NCBI GenBank assembly: GCA_024227565.1
Contig: JAAEUE010000132.1
Location: forward strand, 61,138 to 125,137
Direction: 5' to 3'
Origin: Alphaproteobacteria bacterium
GTDB taxonomy: Bacteria; Pseudomonadota; Alphaproteobacteria; Rhizobiales; CAJQND01
Length of the DNA: 64,000 nt
In this document: positions 36,093 through 44,169 of the stretch, piece by piece
Layout of the letters: every line of letters starts with the position of its first letter
How positions within the stretch are numbered: position 1 is the stretch's first letter
Program-made: the position numbers and the translations under genes
The notes under the pieces: model-generated
What the model was told of the DNA's origin: nothing
Database searches by the model: none
Seen by the model: the letters and a program-made list of their open reading frames with translations, nothing else

Positions 36093-37058
36093 TCAGCTAT
36101 TGCCGGTTACACCAAGCTCTTTGTAGCATTTGGCCGCGCCCGGATGGACCGGGATAGCAGCACCTGCAAGCGCATCCTCAACCTTCACACGCTTCCAAAT
36201 GCTCTTCACCTCGGCGAATGTTGAGTGGTTTGCCCAGAACACCTTGCACATATTGTAGACCAGCTCTTCGGGAAGGTCCTTGTGCACCACCATGTTGGTC
36301 ACGATGCCCAGGGTGTTAAGGTCTTCACCAATGCTCTTGTAGACGCCTTTAGGCATCTTGCCAGGGATAAACCCAGGGTTCGCCTTGAGAATGGCGTCCA
36401 ACTTGTCTTGCGGCAGGCCGATGAAACGGATGCCCGGGCTGTGCTCGAGCTCGATGAACGAAGCTTGGGGCATGGAGGTGGCCGCCATGAACACGTCGAT
36501 GTGCTTGTCTTTCATCAGCGCTACAGATTCGGTGTAGCTCACGTGGTGCACCGTGCCGCCATTGGCTTTGATATCTTTGAAGCCATAGCCATAGGCTTTG
36601 ATGATGGATTCAGCGAACGCTGTACCTGTCCATTTTGCCTTGCCGGGACTGATGTTGGCTCCCTTCATATCTTCGAACGTTTTGATCGGCGAATCTGCGC
36701 GCACTGCAACTTGGAACATAGCTGGATAGAGGGTCGCAAAGTGGCGCACATCCGGCTGGGCCTTCTTGAATTTTCCCTTGCCCGAATAGCCATTGAACGC
36801 GGTGTGGGCATAAGACCAGCCGATCTCTGCATCACCGCCGTTAACGGACAATACGTTGGAAATCCCGCCACCAGAAGTGTTGGAGGTGGTGACACCATCA
36901 ATCTTCTCGTCAAACACTTGCATGATCTTGGCACCAAGCGGATACCAGGATCCGCCAGAGGGACCAGAAACCATGCGCAAAAACTGGTCGGCCGAAGCCG
37001 ATTGAGCGCCGAGGCCGAGGGCCAAGGTGGCGACTGCTGCTAAAAGTTTGATTTTCAT
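36093..37058 (-). CDS. TAXI family TRAP substrate-binding protein
   Basis: The 321-residue periplasmic protein has a signal peptide (MKIKLLAAVATLALGLGAQSASA) and the TAXI pattern: MVSGPSGGSWYPLGAKIMQVF, a threonine-rich stretch ending in GGGISNVLSVNGGDAEIGWSYAH, FATLYPAMFQVAVRADSPIKTFEDMKG and NISPGKAKWTGTAFAESIIKAYG. It delivers the ligand to the permease encoded next. The ATG at 37058 follows GGAGGAGATCCT, which settles the start against a longer frame. TAXI ligands known elsewhere include glutamate and related acids; this one is unknown. Confidence 0.93.
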   Translation of the reverse strand: MKIKLLAAVATLALGLGAQSASADQFLRMVSGPSGGSWYPLGAKIMQVFDEKIDGVTTSNTSGGGISNVLSVNGGDAEIGWSYAHTAFNGYSGKGKFKKAQPDVRHFATLYPAMFQVAVRADSPIKTFEDMKGANISPGKAKWTGTAFAESIIKAYGYGFKDIKANGGTVHHVSYTESVALMKDKHIDVFMAATSMPQASFIELEHSPGIRFIGLPQDKLDAILKANPGFIPGKMPKGVYKSIGEDLNTLGIVTNMVVHKDLPEELVYNMCKVFWANHSTFAEVKSIWKRVKVEDALAGAAIPVHPGAAKCYKELGVTGNS

Positions 37059-37241
37059 AGGATCTCCTCCAATTATTATTTTGCCGTCTAACCAGCAGAC
37101 TACAGGCTGAGCGCACAAAATCAACGGAATGCTCAAAGATCATACACGCGCGCCGCCAACCATCGCCAATAAGTACACACCTGAACCAGTAGCCGTGTTA
37201 GAGGAAACTCACGTCACCTCTATCCTGTAGACCCCATTGCC

Positions 37242-38423
37242 ATGTCCGGATCTGCCCTCACACGAACAAGCTTCGCCATCCTTGTGGTTGGTTTCCTGGT
37301 GCTGTTCGTGGGCGGTGGTTCGCGCTTTGCCATCGGACTGTTCCTGAAGCCAATGGCTGAAGATCTCGGCTGGACGCGCAGCACGCTGGCCGCTTCGGCC
37401 GGAATATTCCTGGCCGTCTCAGCCACCTGCATGTTTATCTCCGGCAAGCTTGCCGACCGCTTTTCATTGAAGGCCGTTCTGTGTGGCGGGCTTGTTGTGG
37501 CCGCTGTCGGCATTGGTGCCATGCGCTACGTAACGGCGCCCTGGCAGGCACTGCTGAGCTACGGTGTGATATTTGCAATCGGCAATGGCATCGCCTCGAT
37601 TGCACCAGTGGGCGTTATGGTCAGCCGCCGTTTCCCCGGTCGCACGGGGTTTGCCAACGCTATCACAACGTCGGGTATCGGCATCGGGCAATTGTTCATT
37701 ATTGGCGCCCTCACCGCTGCCCTGGCCGCCATTGGCTGGCGCGCCGGGTTCGTGTGGCTAGGCATCATCAATCTTGCGCTTGTTCCCATCGTTGTTTTCG
37801 CAATGTCCAAAAGCCTGGAGCCAAATGCCCCAGCACCGAAGGCTGAGCCCCCCTCTGGTCTGACGGTGCGCGAAGCCGCGCGAGGCAAACAGTTCTGGCT
37901 TTTAATATTCGTCTACGCGGTCTGCGGCTTCCAGGACTTTTTCATCGCCACCCATGTTGTTGCCTTTGCACAAGACAACGGCGTAGCTGCGCTGTTTGCA
38001 GGAAACATGTTGGCGGCCATGGGGCTTGCCGGTGTGGCGGGTGTGCTGCTCGCCGGCCTCTGGAGTGACAGCAAGGGGCCCAAGCAGGTAACCTTATTCT
38101 GTTTCGTTTTGCGTATTGCTCTGTTCACTCTCATCCTTACCGACCAGAGCACAATAACCGTGACATTGTTTGCACTGGTCTTCGGCATCACCTTCTGGCT
38201 CACCGCCCCTCTGACGGTTATCTTCGCACGTGATGCCTTCGGGACAGCCCACCTTGGTGCCCTTAGCGGGCTTATCGTGATGGTCCATCACATGTGCGGC
38301 GGGCTCGGCGCTTACTTCGGTGCTGTACTGTTCGACACCCAAGGCCATTACAACACGGCATTCATGATCATGTTGGTTCTGTCCATCGCCGCAGCCTTGC
38401 TTACCCTGCCACTGCGGAGATAG
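37242..38423 (+). CDS. MFS transporter, OFA-like
   Basis: The 393-residue protein has twelve membrane segments in the major facilitator pattern, with the loop 2-3 motif GKLADRFSLKAVL and GLWSDSKGPKQV in the second half. The start FAILVVGFLVLFVGGGSRFAIGLFLKPMAEDLGWTRS is that of the monocarboxylate/oxalate-formate-like group, which usually carries organic acids. It is divergent from the TAXI gene, with 183 nt in between, and ends at a hairpin shared with the convergent BCCT gene. The ligand is unknown. Confidence 0.9.
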   Translation: MSGSALTRTSFAILVVGFLVLFVGGGSRFAIGLFLKPMAEDLGWTRSTLAASAGIFLAVSATCMFISGKLADRFSLKAVLCGGLVVAAVGIGAMRYVTAPWQALLSYGVIFAIGNGIASIAPVGVMVSRRFPGRTGFANAITTSGIGIGQLFIIGALTAALAAIGWRAGFVWLGIINLALVPIVVFAMSKSLEPNAPAPKAEPPSGLTVREAARGKQFWLLIFVYAVCGFQDFFIATHVVAFAQDNGVAALFAGNMLAAMGLAGVAGVLLAGLWSDSKGPKQVTLFCFVLRIALFTLILTDQSTITVTLFALVFGITFWLTAPLTVIFARDAFGTAHLGALSGLIVMVHHMCGGLGAYFGAVLFDTQGHYNTAFMIMLVLSIAAALLTLPLRR

Positions 38424-38436
38424 TCCCCAAAACGCA

Positions 38437-38462
38437 TTCGGGCCGGAATGACCCGGCCCGAA
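38437..38462. terminator. hairpin between convergent MFS and BCCT genes
   Basis: TTCGGGCCGG (38437-38446) and CCGGCCCGAA (38453-38462) pair perfectly, 10 bp around a 6-nt loop, midway between the two stops. Neither side has a long T-run, so it may act as a weak terminator in both directions. Confidence 0.6.
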
Positions 38463-38497
38463 GCTCTTGTGGGATGTCCCCCGATAAGCTCAGGACA

Positions 38498-40099
38498 CTA
38501 GCGGTTCAGGTACTCCAACTCCCGCTTGTCTTCCACTTCCTCAACGGGGAAGTCTTCGTGCAGTGTTTTCACCATGCCGTAGCCCATCATCAGCAACAGC
38601 ACTGCGATCGGCAAGCCAGCCACGATCGACGCTGTCTGCAAGGCTGTCAGACCGCCCGCCAGCATCAGCACGCCGGCCACGACGCCGGATGTGATGCCCC
38701 AGAAGATTCTGAACTTAACCGGTGGGTGCTCGTCGCCCATGGACAACATGGTGCACATAACGAGCGTGCCGGAGTCCGACGATGTCACGAACCAGGAGAT
38801 CAGCAGAATGGTGATCAGAATGGTCAACGGCACCACCAGCCAGGAGTAACCAAACCCGGCCACGGTGGCGAACACGCCGCTCGCATAATCAGCCTTCACA
38901 GCCTCCTGGACGCCAGCCTGATAGAACAGGTCAACGCCAACAGCCGCGCCGCCGAAAATGCCCATCCACAGGATGACCACGGACACCGGCACCAGCAGCA
39001 CGCAGAAGCAGAACTGCCGGATCGTGCGTCCCTTTGAGACCCGGGCGATGAACAGTCCGACGAACGGGCACCAGGCAATCCACCAGCCCCAATAGAAGAT
39101 GGTCCACCAGGACTGCCATTGGCGCTCAGGCTCATTGTCGATCCAGAACCCCATGGGAATGACGTTCCAAAGGTAATCGCCGGCACCAGTGATCATCATG
39201 CCCAGAACGAATGCTGTTGGAGCAAGGATCAGGAAGATCAACAGCAGACCGATACTGGCCCAGACGTTCATCTCACTGAGTATGCGCACCCCTTTGCCCA
39301 CCCCTGACGCAGCTGAAGTCGTGCCCAGGATGGTGATGATCGCAACGAGGATCAACTGGTTGGTGGTGGTGTTCGTCATCCATCCGAGCTTCTCCAAACC
39401 GGCTGCGATTGGCGTAACACCAAGCCCCAGCGAAGTTGCCAGACCGAAGATCGTACCGAAGACACCAACCAGGTCGATAATGTGGCCCCAAGGACCATAA
39501 ATCTTCTCTTTGAGGACAGGATAGAAGGCAGACCGCAAAGTGAGCGGCAACCCTTTGCGATAAGAGAAATATGCCAAGCTCAATCCAACCAGAACGTAGA
39601 GTGCCCAGCCATGAAATCCCCAGTGAAAATTGGTGATCTGGATGGCCATGGATCCGGCCTCAACGCTGCCCGGCTTGATCTCGCCGCGGGTCAGGAACGG
39701 ATTGTCGGCGATGTGATACATCGGCTCGGCAACGCCCCAGTAGATCAGCCCAGACCCCAGGCCGGCGCTGAACAGCATGCAGATCCAGGAGAAGGTGGAG
39801 AAGTCTGGCTCTTCATCATCCGCTCCAAGCTTGACATCGCCAAACCGGCTGAACAGCAGCCAGATGACGAAAAACAGCACAATGTTGACGACCAGCACGT
39901 AGAACCAGTCCAGCGACCCGATGATGAAGTTCTTGCCGGCACTAAAGACCGAACTGGAATACTCAACATCCATGATTGTGAAGCCCACGAAGCCTAAAAT
40001 CATGACCATTGAGGCCAGGCCCATGAACTTGTTCATTCCGGCAAAAAGTCCCGTCTTGTCGACCAGGTCTTCCGGCGGTGTGTGAATTACATCACTCAT
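38498..40099 (-). CDS. BCCT family transporter (first copy)
   Basis: The 533-residue protein has twelve membrane segments and the marks of betaine/carnitine/choline transporters: SAGLGSGLIYWGVAEPMYH near residue 113, and FYWGWWIAWCPFVGLFIARVSKGRTIRQF near 320 with the Trp-rich box of TM8 (shown in parts: YWGWWIAWCPF and ARVSKGRTIR). The ligand is probably a quaternary ammonium or sulfonium compound. The C-terminus is short, without a long osmosensing tail. Its gene starts 27 nt behind a periplasmic binding-protein gene on the same strand, an unusual partner for a BCCT carrier. The start follows GGGAGAG. Confidence 0.95.
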   Translation of the reverse strand: MSDVIHTPPEDLVDKTGLFAGMNKFMGLASMVMILGFVGFTIMDVEYSSSVFSAGKNFIIGSLDWFYVLVVNIVLFFVIWLLFSRFGDVKLGADDEEPDFSTFSWICMLFSAGLGSGLIYWGVAEPMYHIADNPFLTRGEIKPGSVEAGSMAIQITNFHWGFHGWALYVLVGLSLAYFSYRKGLPLTLRSAFYPVLKEKIYGPWGHIIDLVGVFGTIFGLATSLGLGVTPIAAGLEKLGWMTNTTTNQLILVAIITILGTTSAASGVGKGVRILSEMNVWASIGLLLIFLILAPTAFVLGMMITGAGDYLWNVIPMGFWIDNEPERQWQSWWTIFYWGWWIAWCPFVGLFIARVSKGRTIRQFCFCVLLVPVSVVILWMGIFGGAAVGVDLFYQAGVQEAVKADYASGVFATVAGFGYSWLVVPLTILITILLISWFVTSSDSGTLVMCTMLSMGDEHPPVKFRIFWGITSGVVAGVLMLAGGLTALQTASIVAGLPIAVLLLMMGYGMVKTLHEDFPVEEVEDKRELEYLNR

Positions 40100-40126
40100 T
40101 AAAACTCTCCCTCAGAATATTTTTGC

Positions 40127-41272
40127 TCACCGCACGGTGCCGGAGGCACCTTGTTGAGTTGCTTCAGTAATCCAGGCGTCGAACGCTTCTTTCAAATCCC
40201 CGAAGTTTTTCGCCCACCAGGCCGCATCCGATTGAACCGAAACCTTGTCGGCGTAGGCAGGACCGTTTGGCAGCTGCGCCTTATCTTCATCCGACAACAA
40301 CGCCATGGACGATTTGCGCGTCGGGCCGTTCGGCAAAAGTTTGCTCATGTTGGCCAAAGACTGCGAGCTGCTGGCAAAGCGAATGAAATCAATCGCCGCA
40401 TCCTTGTTGAGGCTGCCTTTTGGAATGCCAAACAGATCAAGCTCGATGACGCGTCCATCCCAGACCATGCTGAACTTGGCACCGTCCTTGAGCGCGTTGG
40501 TTGCGCCTGTAGTCGCCCAGACGGCGCTCATGGCAACATCACCGGAATTCAACAACCGCACCGGCTCAGAGCCCTTGGTCCAGAGTTGAAGACCAGGCTT
40601 GATTGCCCTCATCTTCTTCAAGGCCCGTTCAACACCTTCCGGCGTCTCCAAAACCTTGTAGACATCTGCCGGCTCCACGCCGTCCGCGATCAACGCCCAT
40701 TCCATGATGACGGAAGGGTCATTGCGAATGGCGCGCGGGCCAGGAAACTTCTTGGTGTCAAAGAAATCCTTGATGGTGCTCGGCGGGTTGCTGGCAAAGG
40801 TGTTCTTGTTATAGGCAAAAGCCGTGCCCCAAACGATGACGCCAACTCCGCATTTGTTCAGAGCGCCGTCTACGAAATCTTCTTTGAAGTTTGTACCGTC
40901 CGCACCGTCTGGCAATTCAATGCCTGACAAATCCTCCAAAAGCCCCTCGTTGCAGGCCCGCAAAGAGTCCGCTTGTGTCAGGTCCACAACGTCCCACGTG
41001 ACGTTGGCCGATTCCACCTGATCGCGAATCTCGTCAATTCCGCCTGAATAGGAGGCCACGTTTACGCGGGCACCCATCTCTTTCTCATAAGGCCTGACAA
41101 AGCCCAGCATCTGGCTACGCATATAGGGGCCCACCCAAGAGGTGAACGTGATCTCAGGTTTCGCCGCCGGCGTTGCATCCTGGGCGTAAGCTTGCGGTGC
41201 AGAAAGGGCACAACCCATCAGCACCGCGGCAAAAATCCGTCCAGAGACGAACCTAACTGGCTTGAAATTCAT
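40127..41272 (-). CDS. PotD-like periplasmic substrate-binding protein without ABC partners
   Basis: The 381-residue protein has a signal peptide (FAAVLMGCALSAPQAYA) and the PotD/PotF-like extracellular solute-binding fold: EITFTSWVGPYMRSQ, VASYSGGIDEIRDQVES, WDVVDLTQADSLRACNEGLLEDL and VIVWGTAFAYNKNTF. Such proteins bind polyamines or similar cations for ABC transporters, but no ABC permease or ATPase gene is nearby; the next gene is a BCCT carrier 27 nt on. The ATG at 41272 is chosen, because the upstream frame lacks a signal peptide. The ligand is unknown; a quaternary amine would fit the context. Confidence 0.85.
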   Translation of the reverse strand: MNFKPVRFVSGRIFAAVLMGCALSAPQAYAQDATPAAKPEITFTSWVGPYMRSQMLGFVRPYEKEMGARVNVASYSGGIDEIRDQVESANVTWDVVDLTQADSLRACNEGLLEDLSGIELPDGADGTNFKEDFVDGALNKCGVGVIVWGTAFAYNKNTFASNPPSTIKDFFDTKKFPGPRAIRNDPSVIMEWALIADGVEPADVYKVLETPEGVERALKKMRAIKPGLQLWTKGSEPVRLLNSGDVAMSAVWATTGATNALKDGAKFSMVWDGRVIELDLFGIPKGSLNKDAAIDFIRFASSSQSLANMSKLLPNGPTRKSSMALLSDEDKAQLPNGPAYADKVSVQSDAAWWAKNFGDLKEAFDAWITEATQQGASGTVR

Positions 41273-41362
41273 TTCGCCAAACTCCCATCGTCCACCCTCG
41301 CCTGGTCGCCAATACACAGCGGCGGCAGCGTTGCCAGATCAAGCATGTGACTATTCTTGTAA

Positions 41363-41382
41363 ATTGGCTTCCCTCAGCCAAT
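41363..41382. promoter_or_regulatory. candidate operator between the binding-protein and GlxA genes
   Basis: ATTGGCT (41363-41369) and AGCCAAT (41376-41382) are perfect inverted copies with a 6-nt spacer, in the 184-nt divergent region, 75 nt before the GlxA-type gene and 91 nt before the binding-protein gene. It is a good candidate for the site of the GlxA-type regulator. Confidence 0.45.
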
Positions 41383-41456
41383 ACCACCGCCAGACAAAAT
41401 GGTAGGTCGAAAAACCGTTTTGATTCTTTCCGATTCAGCCATAGATTTTACCTATC

Positions 41457-42410
41457 ATGACAAATCAGCCACTCTTAATCGACTTTCTGCTGTTTGACGG
41501 CTTCTCCAACATGGTTCTTGCAAGCGGTGTGGAACCATTGCGGGCCGCCAATGGGCTCTCCAATAAGCAATTGTATTCCTGGCGCCTGATCAGCTTGGAT
41601 GGTGGCACAATCACAAGCTCGAGCGGCATCCAGATTGGCACCGAAAGGCTTGCCGAGATTGAGACATCGCCGCAACGGCTCTTCGTAATTGCCGGATTTG
41701 GCGCTCGGGTTCATCTCACACCGGCCACGTCTGCAGCGTTGCGACGGGCGGCGCGCACAGGGCCTGTATTGGGTGGCATCGACATGGGGCCCTGGCTGCT
41801 GGCAGGCTCAGGCCTGCTCGATGGTCACAAGGCCACCGTTCATTGGGAGGAACTTGATAACTTCGCCGAGATGTTCCCAAGGGTGCAAACGGTCAACAAT
41901 CGCTTCGTGATAGAACCCAACCGCATTTGCGCAGGCGGGGCCACGGCGGCGCTCGAGCTGATGATTGCGCTGATCCAATCCGACTACGGACCGGCTCTCT
42001 CCTTCGACGTTACAAACATGTTTGTATACGATACCGAAGCGGACCGCCGCGGCGGGCGCGGCGCCGTCCACATCGGTGTGGCTGAACGTTCCCCGCAACT
42101 CATACGATCCATTGATTCAATGCGCGCGCACATCCGCGAGCCCCTATCACTCGATAGGCTCTCCAGCACCGCCGCCTGCTCACCGCGCACCCTATCCAGG
42201 CTATTTATCCGCGAACTGGGCGTGTCGCCCGGGCAATATTACGTGTCTATCAGACTATCGGCAGCTCGCCGCCTTGCTGAAGAAACCAGGATGTCGTGCG
42301 GCGAGATCGCGGAGTCCACCGGCTACTCGTCTTCAGCCGCTTTGGCACGCGCTTACTCCAGCCATTTTGGAACCACAATTAGAGAGACCCGCAGTCAACG
42401 GTTCAAGTAA
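41457..42410 (+). CDS. GlxA-type AraC-family transcriptional regulator
   Basis: The 317-residue protein has an N-terminal DJ-1/PfpI-like (class I amidotransferase-like) domain, residues 6-180 (LIDFLLFDGFSNMVLASGVEPLRAAN, GGIDMGPWLLAGSGLLDGHKATVHW and ICAGGATAALELMIALI), and a C-terminal AraC helix-turn-helix domain, residues 215-312 (LSRLFIRELGVSPGQYYVSIRL and IAESTGYSSSAALARAYSSHFG). Regulators of this type (GbdR, CdhR, SouR, ArgR) govern use of betaine, carnitine, sarcosine and arginine. Its place between two BCCT loci makes it the likely activator of both. Confidence 0.92.
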   Translation: MTNQPLLIDFLLFDGFSNMVLASGVEPLRAANGLSNKQLYSWRLISLDGGTITSSSGIQIGTERLAEIETSPQRLFVIAGFGARVHLTPATSAALRRAARTGPVLGGIDMGPWLLAGSGLLDGHKATVHWEELDNFAEMFPRVQTVNNRFVIEPNRICAGGATAALELMIALIQSDYGPALSFDVTNMFVYDTEADRRGGRGAVHIGVAERSPQLIRSIDSMRAHIREPLSLDRLSSTAACSPRTLSRLFIRELGVSPGQYYVSIRLSAARRLAEETRMSCGEIAESTGYSSSAALARAYSSHFGTTIRETRSQRFK

Positions 42411-42588
42411 GTTAAGGGAATAGTTGTTGAAATACAAAATGATACACCTCGAACTCATACCAAATGACGCAATAGTATAGACGGGGTGACAAGCACATTT
42501 TCCTCAGTTAAGCTGACCCCTGTGATGTCGGGCTTCTGTCGACAGTCCGCCGAGATCCCGGTGTCATTAGACGAAAGGGGACGCGGCT

Positions 42589-44142
42589 ATGTCTGATTCA
42601 AACGAACCCAAACTATCCGTCAACACTGTATTCTTGGTCTCAATGAGCTTTTGCGTTGCCATTGGCGCATGGGGTTTGATTGATCCTGACAGCATGACCG
42701 TAACAATGTTGGGCTTCACCAACTACATGCTGACAAGCGGCAGTTGGGCCTGGCTGTTTCTTTGCACCTTTTTCGTCATTCTCACCGGATACATGGCCTT
42801 CGGACCCTACGGTCATATTCGCCTTGGGGCCGATGACGAAGAGCCTGAGTTTTCCACCGCCTCCTGGATCGCCATGCTGTTTGCCGGTGGCATGGGGTCT
42901 GGCCTGCTGCTGTGGGGCGCAGCTGAACCGATGTATCACTACATTAGCCCACCTGGGATGGAGGGCAGCACACCAGCAGCAGCCCGCCAGGCCTTGGTCA
43001 TCACCAACTTGCATTGGGGTCTCCACGCTTGGTCAATCTATGCGGTGTGCGCACTGGTGATTGCCTACTTCACCTTCAGACGAGGCCAGTCCTCAATGAT
43101 TTCCACGCCAATCAAGGCGCTATTTCCCGGGCAAACCGGTGAGGCCCTCGGCAAAGTTGCCGATATTTTGGCTGTATTGTCCGTCGTGTTCGGTTTGGCA
43201 GGTTCGTTGGCCATGGGCACTCTGGGTGTTCGGTCCGGTTCGTTTTACGCGTTCGGCACGCCAGAAACCCTGACCGCCTCCTTGGTTATCCTGTTCATTC
43301 TGTTTGTTTGTTACATGCTCTCAGCCACCACTGGTGTCGACAAGGGCATCAAAATTCTTTCCAACGTCAACATGATCATCGCCATACTGATCATGTTGCT
43401 GGTGCTGTTCGCCGGCCCCACCCAATACATTCTGGAAGCGTTTATCGATAGCATCGGGGCCTATTTCAGCGGCATCTTCATCATGTCGTTCAGGCTGTTC
43501 CCGTTTGAAGGCTTGTCGGGATGGAGCGCCGGCTGGACCCTCACCTATCTGATCTGGTGGCTCGCTTGGGGTCCGTTCATCGGAATATTCGTGGCCCGCA
43601 TTTCGCGCGGGCGCACGATCCGGGAGTTCTGCATCGGCGTAGTCATGGTGCCGACCTTGTTCTCAATGCTGTGGTTTGCGGTCTTCGGCGCGGCCGGGTT
43701 CTACATTGAGATGCACGGCGGTGGCGGTCTGAAGGAGTTGATATTTGAAGATGTCACCAAGGCTCTGTTTGGCTTCCTGGGCTTTTTCCCAGCCGGCAAC
43801 ATTCTTAACCTTCTCGCCGTCGCCCTGATGTTCGTGTTCTTGGTAACCTCGGCAGATTCAGGCACTTTCGTGCTTTCGATGATGACAACCGACGGCAACC
43901 TCAACCCACCTCTCATGCAGAAGATGGTTTGGGGCACACTGATTGCCGCTCTCACCGCAGGAACATTGTTTTCCGGCTCAGTCACGGTGGCCAAAGCGAT
44001 GGCCATTACAGGGGCCATACCGTTCTCGGTGATCGTCATGTTGCAGATTGTCGGCTTCATGCGGGAAATCCGCAAAGAGCGCACCGATCTGCCGAAACCC
44101 ATCGAGGCCCGCGGCGCTGCTGTCGGCCAAGCTGAATCCTGA
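42589..44142 (+). CDS. BCCT family transporter (second copy)
   Basis: The 517-residue protein has twelve membrane segments, GGMGSGLLLWGAAEPMYHY near residue 108, and IWWLAWGPFIGIFVARISRG near 320, as in the first copy. The two copies are clearly related but differ along their length, so they are paralogues and not a recent duplication. The start follows GAAAGGGGACGCGGCT, a purine-rich site at about 9 nt. The chimeric binding protein follows after 27 nt. The 178 nt before it contain the palindrome CTGTCGACAG (42536-42545). Confidence 0.95.
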   Translation: MSDSNEPKLSVNTVFLVSMSFCVAIGAWGLIDPDSMTVTMLGFTNYMLTSGSWAWLFLCTFFVILTGYMAFGPYGHIRLGADDEEPEFSTASWIAMLFAGGMGSGLLLWGAAEPMYHYISPPGMEGSTPAAARQALVITNLHWGLHAWSIYAVCALVIAYFTFRRGQSSMISTPIKALFPGQTGEALGKVADILAVLSVVFGLAGSLAMGTLGVRSGSFYAFGTPETLTASLVILFILFVCYMLSATTGVDKGIKILSNVNMIIAILIMLLVLFAGPTQYILEAFIDSIGAYFSGIFIMSFRLFPFEGLSGWSAGWTLTYLIWWLAWGPFIGIFVARISRGRTIREFCIGVVMVPTLFSMLWFAVFGAAGFYIEMHGGGGLKELIFEDVTKALFGFLGFFPAGNILNLLAVALMFVFLVTSADSGTFVLSMMTTDGNLNPPLMQKMVWGTLIAALTAGTLFSGSVTVAKAMAITGAIPFSVIVMLQIVGFMREIRKERTDLPKPIEARGAAVGQAES

Positions 44143-44169
44143 TCAACGGCAACAAGAGGAGAGCTCAAA

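Noticed and set aside
36225..37043. 272-codon open frame on the plus strand
   Set aside because: It is antisense to the TAXI binding-protein gene and has no recognisable domain.
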